From assembly GCA_024760905.1 (NCBI GenBank), contig CM045733.1:23782501-23846500 (forward strand): a stretch of 64,000 nucleotides of DNA, written 5' to 3'. Shown one piece after another: positions 36,059 to 46,910 of this stretch. Source of the stretch: Plotosus lineatus. Its lineage: Eukaryota; Chordata; Actinopteri; Siluriformes; Plotosidae. How positions within the stretch are numbered: the first letter of the stretch is position 1; every line of letters starts with the position of its first letter. The notes under the pieces are model-generated. The model was not told the origin of the DNA. It made no database searches and saw only the letters and a program-made list of their open reading frames with translations. The translations under genes and the position numbers were made by a program.

Positions 36059-36910
36059 GTACTGTGCAAAAGTTTTTGGCACCTTGTTCATTTTTCGTAT
36101 AAACTTTGCTGTAAATTTTCATTTTATAATTTTGTATTAGCGAGTCAGTACAAAAAAACACTTTAGATTTACAAACATTAAATGTCAGTACTGTGTGTGA
36201 ATAAATAAAGCAGCATATTATGTATAAGAGACCACTTTTCGGACAAAAATATAATGAAGACTACTGTGACACGTAGAGTCAACATTTCCAGGAGAACTGT
36301 GGCTGGTTTTCAAAGACATCTGGAAGACACTGTACTTGTAAAAATGCACAAACTGGACCTGACGCTATTCTATTTTTAAACAAAAGCCATCTCACCCAAT
36401 ATTGAAATAGTTTCATTTATTACTGTTTACTGTGCTTTATAGAATTTTTACATAGAGATCTTTAATTTAATGTAATTATAAGGGCCGTGGTGGTCTAGTG
36501 GTATAGGGCGCTGGATCGCCGATCCTAAGGATGGGGGCTTGAGTCCCACTCTCTGCAACGTTGTCACTGTCCCCCCAGTGCAGCTAACTGGGTTATCAAA
36601 GGCTGGCCATGTCTCTCACTGTCTATGGTGAGAGGTTCATGTAAAAGAACCATTGCTGACTTTCGTAAAGAGTAGCTTTTCTGCCCCTCGCTAAAGGGTT
36701 GTGTCAGGAAGGGCATCCGACGTAAAAACCTATGTCAAATCAAACGTGCGAATCAGATGATTCCCCAGATGATTCCCTCAGATGATTTTATGCAACCCCT
36801 GAAAAAGGGAAAAAGCTGAAAGGAAAAGAAGAAGAAGAAGATTTAAATGTAAATATAAGGCATCTTTGTTCGACATTCCTTTGCGCACACCTAAACCTTT
36901 TGCACACCAC
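36059..36910. mobile_element. TIR-G mariner/Tc1-type element, split by a SINE-1a
   Basis: The left end 'gtactgtgcaaaagttttt' follows TA at 36057-36058. The right end, read in reverse, is 'gtggtgtgcaaaaggttta' and precedes TA at 36911-36912. The inner part contains 'aggagaactgtggctgg', compatible with a decayed transposase, but no frame survives. Removing the SINE leaves about 490 bp. Confidence 0.75.
36483..36841 (+). mobile_element. SINE-1a, full length with (GAA)n tail
   Basis: A box tggtctagtgg at 36491-36501, B box ggcttgagtcc at 36536-36546, body to about 36680, then the RTE-type tail 'gttgtgtcaggaagggcatc', 'aacccctgaaaaaggg', 'aaaggaaaagaagaagaag'. Flanking repeats tttaatgtaattataag (36466-36482) and tttaaatgtaaatataag (36842-36859) are an imperfect target-site duplication. 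It is inserted in the TIR-G element. Confidence 0.92.
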
Positions 36911-36913
<3 letters not shown>

Positions 36914-36977
<64 letters not shown>

Positions 36978-36989
36978 ACACAAACACAC

Positions 36990-37050
<61 letters not shown>

Positions 37051-37056
37051 CATATA
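36914..37056. repeat. Compound (CA)n-(TA)n microsatellite
   Basis: CA runs interrupted by 'gtacacaaacacacaagta' near 36975-36995, then TA repeats from about 37032. Confidence 0.97.
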
Positions 37057-37341
37057 TAGGGAGCACTTGCTACTTTGTGCTTCAATTCATGCGACTTCAG
37101 TGCATCGCAGTTTTTTTTTTAAATATTCATTGAATTAAAAAATAAGGAGATTAAGGAAGAATAGGGGAAAAAGTTAAGGAAAATGCTGCAAAACCATGGC
37201 CAAAAAAAAAAAAAAATTCTAAACAAACACAAAACAAAAAAACAACCCAAAACCTTTGGGGGTGGGGTGCATTAGGGGTTCTATTCGGCAGTTGCGGGGG
37301 GATCTTGGTCCCAATTAACCGTGGAAAGTGAGGGATCCCTG
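37057..37341. mobile_element. TIR-A DNA transposon, shortened copy
   Basis: It begins with a decayed 'agggagcacttgctac' and ends 'gtgagggatccctg'. At about 285 bp it lacks the middle tgtgtg/TATA region of the full copies. Microsatellites abut both ends. Confidence 0.8.
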
Positions 37342-37342
37342 A

Positions 37343-37493
<151 letters not shown>

Positions 37494-37976
37494 CACACAC
37501 TTATGTGCCATGAATTTACTTCTCATTTTCAGTGAAACATCAAGGGGACGTTTTTCAGCTTCCAGAGATAAATCAAATACAGAGTGAGGAAATTTTGTTC
37601 AAATTGTCTTTCCATTGGAAACGGATGTTAGTAAATCCACTCGGAAAATTGGAGGACCATGGTACAGTTAGTCCTTGGAAATTGCGCAGAAAATGAAAGA
37701 CTATAAGGAGCCACTCAGATGAATTTTATAAACAATACAAAGGAAAAAATATTGCTTATAATACAAGCCTCTTTGATAGTGTGCCATATCGAACCGACAG
37801 GCGCAGGGGCTACAGCGCGGGCCGTCATGCTAGCTTAATAGACGTCACTCCTGTGAGAAAGGTCTCTTCATCTCTCCACACTGATTACACAGACAGTATT
37901 TGCGCGGACAGTAGACAACGAGCAGATATTGCTTTTGTGATTTGTTATCTAGGCTGTCATAACAAGCAAAATCTTA
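37494..37976. other. Unassigned sequence
   Basis: No recognised gene or mobile element. Confidence 0.5.
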
Positions 37977-37989
37977 CACACACACACAC

Positions 37990-38057
<68 letters not shown>

Positions 38058-38070
38058 CACGCACAAAAAG
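37977..38070. repeat. (CA)n microsatellite
   Basis: A CA run with one 'acaacac' phase break and two GCAC variants at the end. Confidence 0.96.
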
Positions 38071-39433
38071 GAGTAAAGATTTCATTCGCTCTTCTCTAAT
38101 GAAATGGCAATTTAGGCTTGGCACAAATGGCTAGAGATGAAGTGGGATGCATGAACCTGGAGACAGGCGTCTTGTCTTGTCTGCTCCCACGAGAAGATGA
38201 AAATAGAGGTGCTCAGAATATGCATTGTCACCAAGAGCCCTACCGTCAATGAGTGACAAGACCGGGGTTATCTGGAAAGATCACAATACCTTGTGGTAGA
38301 AGCAAAACGCTTGGAAATTGATTTTTTTTTAAAGAAATATCTCTTATTTAATAAAAGTGATATGAAGATAACAAACATCAGTGTACAAAAAAGACAGGTA
38401 CATGTACAGTGTCCTATGCTAAGAGAACATTAGAAAAGTAATAAGGCACCTATAGTTGGGTTTTCACAGTTTCCTGCACTCACTAATTGGCACGGAGCAT
38501 GTTGGGGCATGCTAGAGGCTGTGGCTGCTTTCGGTAGCATGCAGAACGGCTGTCACACGGGGACAACTCTGTGCTTCCTCACCGCTTTTCATATTTCACC
38601 CATGTCGCATCAATTCTAGACATTTTTTTTCTAATAACACCTCACCTAAGGCGGCTCTGCTTGCCTCGCTGACACGATTTACGATGAACCAGGGAGATGT
38701 ACTGGGGTTCCCCCCCCCCCCCCCTTTTTATAAGACTCAGAAAAAGTTTCCCAAGCAGGAAGACAGGGATCCCTCGAGACATGTGTTGAGTTTCATCAGG
38801 AAAAATCCCTGGCACATTTTACCAAACGTTACAAATGTGTTCCCCGCAGACAGCGGCCTGTGCAATTGTTTTAAGAGTGCAGACGAATAGCTGAGCTTTA
38901 CGGCGCAGAGGTTTGAAGATGAGATGAAGGGGGAAAAAAAGGGTTGCCTGTTTGTTTGTTTCATGGACCTTGAGGGAGCAAAAGTTAGTCTACAGAGGTG
39001 AGAGGAGAAAATAAATGTTTGCTTTACCGGTCAATTATTTAATTTTATACCCGATTATTCAGGTAACGATAACATATTATTCACCAAAGGACTATTTGGC
39101 AACGTTCACCAATTCTGAGGTGAATAATTATTAATTAGTAAATACTACCAGTGTATTTGTGTTATTTGATTGGTTCAGTGTATCAGGATCATTAATTAGA
39201 ATTAGTGGATAATGCTTGAACTTTAACGACGCTCACAGTTTCACACAGGCACTTGAGCAGGCAGCATCATGATCATCCTTTAAAAGGGAAAAAAATACCA
39301 GAAAAGTTTTGTTTTTCTTGTTTTTTTCCTTTTTCTGTTTCCTTTTGTATAGAAAACATGATGTCAAACACAGAGCTTTTACTCAGCTGTATGTGCACCG
39401 GTGAACTGGCCTGCCTGTCTCATGAATCAAATT
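38071..39433. other. Unassigned sequence
   Basis: It contains a C-run of about 15 at 38710-38724. No gene or transposon is recognised. Confidence 0.5.
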
Positions 39434-39900
39434 TGGAAATTCCCTCACTGTCCGCAGTTAATTGAGACCGAGATCCCCCCCGCAACCGCTGAATTCTGCG
39501 AAGTAAGATCAACAAACCCCCCCCCCCCCGACTGACATATACGTGCATGTATATGTGTATATAATATCAATAACTACATATTCAATGCAAAAATGCATAT
39601 AATAACAATAAACATTCAAAAATAATGCATAAGATGAAAATAAAATGTAAATACACACACATACAGACACGCGCGCACACACACTCAGATGCGCACCTCA
39701 CATAATGGAAAAAGGGATTGGTTTTTGTTTGGTTTGGGTTTTTTTTTTTTTCATAATTGGCCTTATTTTTGTCGCATTTTCCTTAACTTTTCCTCTATTC
39801 GTCCTTAATTTCTATATTTTTTAATTCAATGAATATTTAAAAAAAAAAAAAAATCGTTATGCACTGAAGCTGCATGAACTGAAGCGCGAAGTAGTGAAGG
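39434..39900. mobile_element. TIR-A DNA transposon, right terminus lost at a SINE
   Basis: It starts in a decayed terminus ('ggaaattccctcactg') and keeps the family order ('gagatccccccc', 'aatatcaataactacat', 'ataattggccttatt', 'gatgcactgaag' type block). It stops at 'gtagtgaagg' where the SINE-1a at 39903 begins; the terminal GATCCCTG is missing. Confidence 0.83.
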
Positions 39901-39902
39901 AG

Positions 39903-40238
39903 AGAGATTTCCTTTCGGCTTTTCCCCTTTATCTCAGGGGTCGGCACAGCGAATGATTTGCACGTTTGATTTGGCATGGGTTTCTACGTCAGATGCCCTT
40001 CCTGACACAACCCTTTTAGCAAGGGACAGAAACACACTGACGGCTTTGCAGCGACTCTTTATGAAAGTCAGCAATGGTTCTTTTACATGCCTTTCACCAT
40101 AGACAGTGACAGACATGGCCCACCTTTGATAACCCAGTTAGCTGCACTGGGGGGGACAGTGACAACCTTGTGGAGAGTGGGACTCGAACCCCCAACCTGA
40201 GGATCAGCGATCCTATAACACCAGGCCACCACTGCCCT
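39903..40238 (-). mobile_element. SINE-1a, full length head to tail
   Basis: On the minus strand: 'gggcagtggtggcctggtg' head, B box ggttcgagtcc, complete body, then the RTE-type tail ending 'gccgaaaggaaatctctc'. It shares the unusual 'aaatctc' end with the copy at 33747, so these two may form a subfamily. No target-site duplication could be found. Confidence 0.9.
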
Positions 40239-40467
40239 AAAACTCTGAAAATCTGGTTTTAGTTAATTTTATTGTATTTGTATTTTCTGTTAACACATTT
40301 ACGGACTGCTGTTTACTTTTGTACTTAAATGAGTTGAACAGACGCTGAACAGACGAGAACAGCTTTACAGAGCTGCACAGAGTCTCAGAGCTATTAGTCA
40401 AGCCAAAATGTCTGGTGTGGTGGTGTTGCTAAAATATGCAAATATCAACTATAAAAATCTTGATTTA

Positions 40468-40797
40468 ACGGGCAGCGTGGTTGCGTAGTGCTTTTAAAAA
40501 ATGTTCGACTCACAGCAAGAAGGTCCTGGTTCAGGTCCCGAGCTGAGCAATGACTTTTCTGTGCATTTGCATGTACTCCATTTCTATGGGTTTACTCCAG
40601 GTACCCGTTTCCTCCCAGAGTTCAAATACATGCAGATTCTGCTAACTGACTGTGTGTGTATATGTGCTGTCCCTGCAGTGAACAGGTGAACTGTTTAGAG
40701 TATACTCTTCCTTTGCCCATAGTTAGATGAGAAGGGGGTGCAGCCTGTTTGCCTCCCTGATAACAATCAAGTGGTATTATTGAATGAATAAGTGAAT
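40468..40797 (+). mobile_element. SINE-2 (DANA/mermaid-like), diverged
   Basis: Head 'acgggcagcgtggttgcgtagtg', 'ctcacagcaagaaggtcctgg', body 'tgggtttactccaggtac' and 'gtttcctcccagagttcaa', then an L2-like tail from about 40675. Edges are approximate. Confidence 0.78.
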
Positions 40798-41185
40798 CTT
40801 AAAAAAATTTGCTTTCTATTATTTCTCTGCGCAGCACCATCACACCTCTGAAGGTTTTACAGAGATGTCGTTATGTAGCTCTTAGACTCTACACTTACCT
40901 GCTCTGCAAGTTTGCCTGTATCTGTTATTAAAAAACACACAATATATATAAATCAACCATAATGTCATCATCAACCTCAGGCTCAGGGGATATCGCAAAA
41001 ATAAATTGGCATCCCGTCTCATGGAGTATCACTGGACTACTGCCAAAAAGGCTTCTGAAATAAATAGAGATAAACTTTGCTAATTTTGTGAGGATTTGAC
41101 TTAAAGTGGTGTTTAAAATTGTTGTTTGGCTTTAGTTTTGGAAATGTGGTACTTGATCAGCATATATGGTTCAGACTTCGAAATC
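40798..41185. other. Unassigned sequence
   Basis: No recognised feature. Confidence 0.5.
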
Positions 41186-41252
41186 CTGAAGGATCAGAAT
41201 CAGAGTACTTTATTGATCCTGGAGGAAATTGTGTGCGCACAGCCGCTCCATA
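41186..41252 (+). mobile_element. Possible LINE 3'-end fragment
   Basis: 'gaatcagagtactttattg' followed by 'atcctggaggaaattgtg' is a dispersed fish motif that I associate with 3' ends of CR1/Rex1-type LINEs. The identification is from memory of the motif only. Confidence 0.45.
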
Positions 41253-41299
41253 AAAGTAACAATGTAATAACGTCTCTATGAAGAAAATGACGAATATAT

Positions 41300-41548
41300 A
41301 TTCATTCAGTTTTGTAACCACTTAATCATAATTACGGTCACGGGGAGGCTAGCGCCCATCCTAGCCGACTCCAGGCGAGAGCAGCGTACACACTTGACAG
41401 CTCACCAGGCCATCGCAGGGTGGAAACACGCTGAGAGCTTTGCAGCTACTCTTATCGAAAGTCAGCAATGGTCCATTTACATGAACCTCACACCATAGAC
41501 AGTGGGAGACGTGGCCGGCCTTTGACAACCCAGTTAGCTGCGCTGGGG
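41300..41548 (-). mobile_element. SINE-1b, head missing
   Basis: The plus-strand order 'attcattcagttttgtaacc' through the L2-type tail, then the SINE-1 body to 'cagttagctgcgctggggga', where a CA microsatellite begins in place of the tRNA-like head. Confidence 0.86.
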
Positions 41549-41553
41549 GATGA

Positions 41554-41556
<3 letters not shown>

Positions 41557-41648
<92 letters not shown>
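41557..41648. repeat. (CA)n microsatellite
   Basis: A CA run of about 45 units with one GCAC variant. Confidence 0.97.
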
Positions 41649-41649
<1 letters not shown>

Positions 41650-42524
41650 ATGTTCGACGGAATAAACGCCCTGCTCCAATAAGCGCACCCCAGTGTTTTT
41701 TTTTATTTTATTTATTTTTATTTTATTTTTTTATTTATTTTTATCTTATGTCTAATAACCGCCCATGTGTACTGGGAGCAAAATTGTAGATCAAACTTAC
41801 CAATTTTATTCGATCAATCTCTGTAACCGTAAAATGAGGCCTTCACTGCTTGTAAAAGTGAGTTTACACTGTATTTCAAGACCCCCTGCTACTGGGGAAT
41901 GTCTATAATGTTCATCAGTAACAACACATTTGATTGTTTCGCTGTGCTTTAAAAAACAGGAAACTATTTTGCTGTGTTCCCCTGGTAAATGTCCAACAAC
42001 CAATGAACCATTAGAAACTGCTACAGCAAAACCATGGGATGCCATGAGCGATGAGCCAGATATGGACCTATCGGAAAGTGATAACGAGGATTTTTTTACC
42101 CGATTCTCCTGCTCACTAACTTGATAAATGTAAAGATGTTCCTGGCCATGGGCTTTTGTTCATGTTGTGTCGATTGGTTAAATGTGCCATGTGCTAAAGT
42201 TGACATTCGTGTTGATTGGCTCAATTTTACTTCCGGGAAAATGTTTAAAGGAACAGCACCGGGAGGGAAAGGTAAGGGGTCTTTTTTTTTTATTTATGCT
42301 GTTTTGTGTTTATTTTCAGCTTTGATGTAAGTAGTTGGTTGATACTACAAAATGAATAACACAAATACCAGTAAAACTCTTTTTATTGTTCTGTTATTAT
42401 TCATGTTTTCAACCTCGATGGGAATAAGCACTTACCGTTCCACTCGGCTGGTAACATTTTAATAAGCGCCCACCCACTCCAATTTTTAAACTGCCCTGGG
42501 CGCGTATTACGTCGAATACGGTGT
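41645..42524. mobile_element. TIR-F DNA transposon with 29-bp inverted ends
   Basis: The left end acaccatgttcgacggaata and the reverse of the right end acaccgtattcgacgtaata continue alike for about 29 bp (roughly 24 of 29 identical). A short open frame on the plus strand near 42030-42110 reads an acidic DEPDMDLSESDNEDFF, reminiscent of transposase tails, but no catalytic motifs are seen. The element also carries an ATTGG-rich segment (42170-42225) and a T/A-rich stretch near 41700-41745. Confidence 0.68.
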
Positions 42525-42543
42525 ATATATATTTATATATACA

Positions 42544-42902
42544 CAATGATCCCTCGCTACTTCGCGCTTTCGTTTCTGTGGCTTCAGTGCATCGCGGGTT
42601 TTTCAAAAAATTCATTGAAAAATAAAAAAGTAAGGAAATTAAGGAACAATCGGGAAAAAGTTAAGGAGAATACCGCAAAACAAGGCTAATTATGCAAAAA
42701 AAAACCAAACAAACAATAACAAACAAACAAAAAACCCCAACCCATTAAAACTACTTACATTTTTATGTGAGGAGCGCATCTGCATGCGTGCACGCGACTG
42801 TATGTGTGTGTATCTACATCTTATGCATTTTTTTGAATGTTTAAATGTTATTATAAGCATTTATAGTGTTGAAGATGTATTTATTGATATTAAATACACA
42901 GA
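42544..42902. mobile_element. TIR-A DNA transposon, left part, cut by TIR-C
   Basis: It begins 'caatgatccctcgctac', follows the family order as in 15687 (A-rich block, 'tataagcatttatagtg', 'atgtatttattgatatt') and stops at 'aatacacaga', where TIR-C begins. The remaining right part is not found downstream of the TIR-C copy. Confidence 0.85.
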
Positions 42903-43082
42903 CAGTAGGCCCTTGACTATTCGTGGTTTTGCACTCGTGCCCCTGCATATTCGCGACTTGCTGAGTAACTGTCACATGATTCAAATTCAGCCAGTGGGTG
43001 TTCTCCCTCCTACTGATTGGTTAAGATGATGTATACGCCCCTTTTTTCTCATTCGCGCACAGTTAATTTCCAGTTAAGCTCT

Positions 43083-43238
43083 ATGATGCCACCAAAACGG
43101 CGTGCGTCTTCTCTAGCAAAGCGCTAGGAAAAGGTAATGACGTTGGATGTCTCTTCTGAAGAAATAAGATTTTCTCCTGAAGAAACGACAATTTCCTCTG
43201 AAGTGCCTGAAGAGGAAAAATCATCTGAACTGTTTTAA
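43083..43238 (+). pseudogene. Tigger transposase remnant, N- and C-ends joined, one stop
   Basis: One frame runs 51 codons from ATG at 43083 to TAA at 43236 with a single in-frame TAG at 43125. It reads MMPPKRRASSLAKR, stop, EKVMTLDVSSEEI, then an acidic end EVPEEEKSSELF. The basic start and 'KVMTLD' resemble the first residues of Tigger/pogo transposases, and the acidic end resembles their C-termini. The whole DNA-binding and catalytic middle is absent. The TIR-C copy at 57365-59204 has a TAG at the same place (minus strand, about 58966), so the stop was already present in the mobile non-autonomous form. Confidence 0.68.
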
Positions 43239-43389
43239 AGCACTGTAGTATTAAAGTCTTTTTCAATTATTATTCCAGTACAGTACCTAAGTTAAAGTTT
43301 AGAATGTTTGTGTGTGAGATTTTATGTACTGTGCTGTAGCATGTTTATCCTTTTGTTTTGTTTATCAAATTTATTACACTTCAGGTTCT

Positions 43390-43785
43390 TTTATGTTCTT
43401 TTTGTTATGGTCTGTGTTTTGGGGGGACTTTGATTTTGGCAGCTGTGTTTTCTAACTATTTTCTCCCTGCTCCGATGGCAGTAGCTCACACCTGAATTCA
43501 CTCCTCTCACCTACTCCCAATAAACACAAGCCATACGCTCACCTCTGCGCCAGACTGTATCTACATCTCACATCACGTCCCTGTTTCCCTGTGTTCTCTC
43601 TGCATCCTGGCAGTTTCCCAGTGTTGAATTTTTATTGTGTTTCCTCTTCGTCACCAGTACTGTAGTTAAAGTGTGTGCGTTCTGCTTAAGTGCTTCCCCC
43701 TTGAATAATAAATCCACTCTGTGCCATCTCACATTCTCCTGCATTCTGGGTCTGGCTGAAAGTTCATTACGTCACACTTTTATGT
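43390..43785 (+). mobile_element. Possible solo-LTR-like insert in TIR-C
   Basis: This segment is absent from the other TIR-C copies at the matching position. It has a T-rich start, a 'gttttgggggg' stretch, an AATAAA-containing 'ttgaataataaatcc' and an end 'gggtctggctgaaag', which together resemble fish LTRs or other Pol II terminal units. No clear TG...CA ends or target-site duplication are identified. Confidence 0.35.
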
Positions 43786-43786
43786 T

Positions 43787-43819
<33 letters not shown>

Positions 43820-43822
<3 letters not shown>

Positions 43823-43951
43823 GTAGTAATGATTAAGTTAAAAACTTTAATTTTGTACTGTGATATTTATTGATTATATATGTATGTATAATTTGTTCAA
43901 TAAATATCACAGTACAAAATTAAAAAGTTTTTACTTAATCATTACTACATT
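43820..43951. repeat. Near-perfect inverted repeat (54-bp arms, 23-bp loop)
   Basis: Left arm 43820-43873 (aatgtagtaatgattaag... to ...tgatatttattga) and right arm 43897-43951 pair with only small indels. The right arm is normal TIR-C sequence (compare about 57590-57650), so the left arm is an inverted duplicate. A (TA)n run (43791-43819) lies just outside. Confidence 0.9.
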
Positions 43952-44104
43952 TTACTACATTAATACTGTATTAATGAGTAAGAGTCTATAGAATGTGTTT
44001 AAGAAGCATATTTTAGGGTGTGTAATATGATACATAGGGTTTTACTTCTGGGTACAGAACTCGCAGATTATCCTGATTCGTAGGAGGGGCCGGAACCGAA
44101 CTCC

Positions 44105-44498
44105 TTCTGCTTTAAGGTCTCCTTCTGGTTCAATATCGTCCTGATTGTAGAGGGGTTTCAGCGATAACGAAATACTGTATAACGTTGCATGATCAATCTC
44201 AAAACAAGCCGACAGTCAACTCTCCTTCATGTGTATGACAAACAGGAAGTTTGGGTAAGGTTCAGCTGCGTCATCCCTTCTAGCCAATGGTAGGCCAGCG
44301 GGGTGGGATGTTGGGAGACAGCCAATGAGAGAGCAACTCTTGCATCTTGTGAAATTTTGATTGCTGTGTTTTACTTTTGAATGGCGCTTTTCGTAAGAGG
44401 AGTTTGTTTTCGTATCCCGGGGACGAAAACTTTGGAAAATGTTTTTCGTAACCCAAGATTTTCCTACCCAGGGGGTTTCGTAAATCGGGGGCCGACTA
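44105..44498. mobile_element. TIR-B/TIR-D related element, left end missing
   Basis: The left part ('ggtctccttctggttcaata') matches TIR-B. The middle has 'agccaatggtaggccagcgg'. The right end 'atcgggggccgacta' is the TIR-D terminus (compare 48952). It shows that TIR-B and TIR-D are branches of one family or have recombined. Confidence 0.78.
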
Positions 44499-44596
44499 TA
44501 TATATATGTATATATATGTATGTATATATATATATATATATATATACATACATATATATATATATATATATGTATGTATATATATATATATATATA

Positions 44597-44631
<35 letters not shown>
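44499..44631. repeat. Compound (TA)n-(GT)n microsatellite
   Basis: TA/GTA repeats to about 44597, then a GT run to 44631, starting directly at the TIR-D terminus. Confidence 0.95.
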
Positions 44632-44633
<2 letters not shown>

Positions 44634-44861
44634 GCCTAAAATTAGAAGTTCCTAATATCTATATAAACAAATACAGAATGAATCTCGTCACTGAGTGATG
44701 TGTGATATGTACAGTATTATTCATATGATAAACAGAAGAATATAAATTTTGTCCAGAATATAAATATATAACAGTAGATGTTGTTGCTATATGTAGGAGT
44801 TGTATAATTGAATGGCAACTGGTACGGGTGATTTCCTATGTTGTTCAGTAGAGCATTTATA

Positions 44862-45030
44862 TTTACAGCATTTGGCACATGCTCTTATCCAGAGCGATTT
44901 ACAATTATCATTTTTATACAACTCAGCAATTGAGGGTTATGGGCCCAACAGTGGAGACAGGAGGGATTGAACCGCTGACCTACAAATCAGTAACCCATGA
45001 CCTTATCCACTAAGTCACCACTTAACCATC
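44862..45030 (-). mobile_element. SINE-3 type tRNA-derived element
   Basis: The plus strand reads the reverse of the SINE-3 end ('atttacagcatttggcac', 'ctcttatccagagcg'), the core ('caattgagggttatgggccc') and a tRNA-like B-box region ('gggattgaaccgctgacc') and head. Orientation is opposite to 45716. Confidence 0.82.
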
Positions 45031-45035
45031 AGGTG

Positions 45036-45358
45036 GTATCAGTCTCTCACTGAATGTGCTCCTGTAGCTGAACAGCAGATTGTGAAGCAGGTGGGAGATG
45101 TTGTTCAGTATAGACCTGAAACATAGACAACATTTGCCTCTCCGACAGTACCCCACCCATCCCCACACAACCTTATCGGTCTTCCAGTTTGTTCAGTCTG
45201 ATAGCATCTGCGACCGTCAGCCTGCTGCCCCAGTATGCAACAGCATAGAGGATAGCGCTGGCCACAACAGACTCATAGAACATCCTGAATAGTGTCCGAC
45301 GGATGTTAAACGACCTTAACCTCCTCAAAAAATAGAGACGGCTCTGGCCAGTCTGGAT
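45036..45358 (-). pseudogene. LINE reverse transcriptase C-terminal fragment (CR1/Rex1-type)
   Basis: The minus strand from about 45342 reads SRLYFLRRLRSFNIRRTLF, then MFYESVVASAILYAVAYWG, then LTVADAIRLNKLEDR and a stop near 45172. The same protein region resumes further on (about 45110-45040) as SILNNISHLLHNLL and FSYRSTFSERLIP. This is the thumb/C-terminal segment found after the RT domain of a common fish LINE type in the CR1/L2/Rex1 broad group. A deletion or frameshift removes residues between the two blocks. The preserved 57-codon frame suggests modest age. It lies directly next to a SINE-3. Confidence 0.85.
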
Positions 45359-45715
45359 GGGTGAGTTATAAATGGAAGGAATATCAAATTAAATCAGAAG
45401 ACACTAAATACATCACTGACTGAATCTAAGATTAAACTTTAGGTAAATCGATTTTTTGCTTTAGGTGCAGTAGGTCATGGGTTCAAAGCCTGGACATGGT
45501 GGGAGTCTGTCATACACTCAATGTTCCACATAAAATTGCAGTTTTATTATTAATTTGAAAATTATAATAATCATCAAAGACTGGGTTTGGAAATTATTTT
45601 CATTCTTGGATTCTGACTTGCATCATATTGTCCCTATAGTCATCAGTGGTGCAGTGTTATGTCCGTAACTACAACTTCCTTCACTTTACCAAACAGAATG
45701 TTTTATATCGACTTC
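45359..45715. other. Unassigned sequence
   Basis: No recognised feature. Confidence 0.5.
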
Positions 45716-45895
45716 AGGGCAGTGGTGGCTTAGCAGTCAAGATGATGGGTTACTGATGCAAAGGTCAGTGGTTCAATCACCACTGTTGGGCCCTTGAGCA
45801 AGCCTCTTAACCCTCAATTGCTCAGTTGTATAAAAATGCATATTGCTAATCACTCTGGATAAGAGTGTCTGTCAAATGCTGTAAATGTGAAACTG
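45716..45895 (+). mobile_element. SINE-3 type tRNA-derived element, full length
   Basis: Head 'gggcagtggtggcttagcag', B-box region 'gtggttcaatcacc', core 'gttgggcccttgagcaag' and 'aaccctcaattgctcag', end 'cactctggataagagtgtct' and 'aaatgctgtaaatgtg'. The head resembles that of SINE-1 but the body is unrelated. Confidence 0.87.
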
Positions 45896-45931
45896 CAGAA
45901 ACCATATACATGTAGTTTCATGTTTGATGTA

Positions 45932-46350
45932 CAGGGATCCCTCACTTTCCACGGTTAATGAGGACCGAGATCCCCCTGCGACTGCCGATTTCCGCGAAGT
46001 AGGATTGACCCCCCCCTAACTGACGTATACGTACATGTATATGTGTATATAATATCAATAAATACATATTCAACGATATAAATGCGCATAATAACGATTA
46101 ATTAAACATTCCAAAAAATAATGCACAAGATGTAAATAAAATATAAACACACACACACACACACACACAGAGACTCGCGCGCGCACACACAGGTGCGCAC
46201 CTCACATAAAAATGTCAGTGTTTTTTTTTTTGCATAATTGGTCTTGTTTCGTGGCATTTTCCTTAACTTTTTCCCAGTTTTTTTATTTTTCCATGAATAT
46301 TTTTGAAAAATTTCCGATGCACTGAAGCACGAAGTAGCGAGGGATAACTG
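45932..46350. mobile_element. TIR-A DNA transposon, complete non-autonomous copy
   Basis: It runs from 'cagggatccctcactttcc' to 'gcgagggataactg', with TA at 45930-45931 and 46351-46352. At 419 bp it is uninterrupted and is the best-preserved copy in this orientation. Confidence 0.9.
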
Positions 46351-46352
46351 TA

Positions 46353-46910
46353 ATTATGTAGATTCCAAATGTAAACAAAAATTGCAGTATGTTGGAAATG
46401 GCAGTCAATCAGCCATTTTTATTGTCGTATTCAGCCTATCCAGAATCTTTAATACACAGCACATTTTGTTGATGAAACAGACAAATTTAAAAAAATTGTA
46501 TCCCAGTGTATTCTGCGACATCCCCCACGCCTTCAGTGCATAACTGTTATTCATCCTGAGATAGCGAGCCAGTCAGGTTGTGGCATTCCCATGTGGTATA
46601 TACTAATCTGAATTATTTGAAATTGTTCTTTCAATCCAACATTTCGGCAATGAGTTTATGTTATCTGGAGTAAGAGATAGAAGTAGAGCACCTTTGTTTT
46701 TCCCCATTCAATCTGCACACGAGTAAATCTGCCTACTGAAAATCAGATCACCATCAGTCAGCCTAGGGCTCAACTTCAGGCATTCTAACATGAAGATTTA
46801 TGGGATATAGCAGACACAGTGTGACTTATTTTGATATAACTTTAAAAAAACAAGTTGAGGCTTAGGGGCTTAGTAGCATAGCATTGCTACTAAAGGAACA
46901 ATTTCTGATT
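46353..46910. other. Unassigned sequence
   Basis: No recognised feature. Confidence 0.5.

Larger units (their letters stand above)
42903..44104 (+). mobile_element. TIR-C Tigger-type DNA transposon, right end lost
   Basis: Left end 'cagtaggcccttgactattc'. It contains a transposase start remnant (43083-43238), an unrelated insert (about 43390-43785), a 132-bp palindrome (43820-43951) and the right-end region up to 'gaggggccggaaccga', where it joins TIR-B/D sequence. The terminal CAGTAGGCCC at the right is missing. Other copies: 50437-51074 and 57365-59204. Confidence 0.82.

Noticed and set aside
36483..36560. tRNA gene from A and B boxes
   Set aside because: The boxes belong to a SINE head. 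The cloverleaf stems do not pair well and a SINE body follows directly.
41930..42124. 64-codon frame with an acidic end as a functional gene
   Set aside because: It lies wholly inside a TIR-bounded element (TIR-F) and lacks any catalytic or binding motif; noted only as a possible transposase relic.
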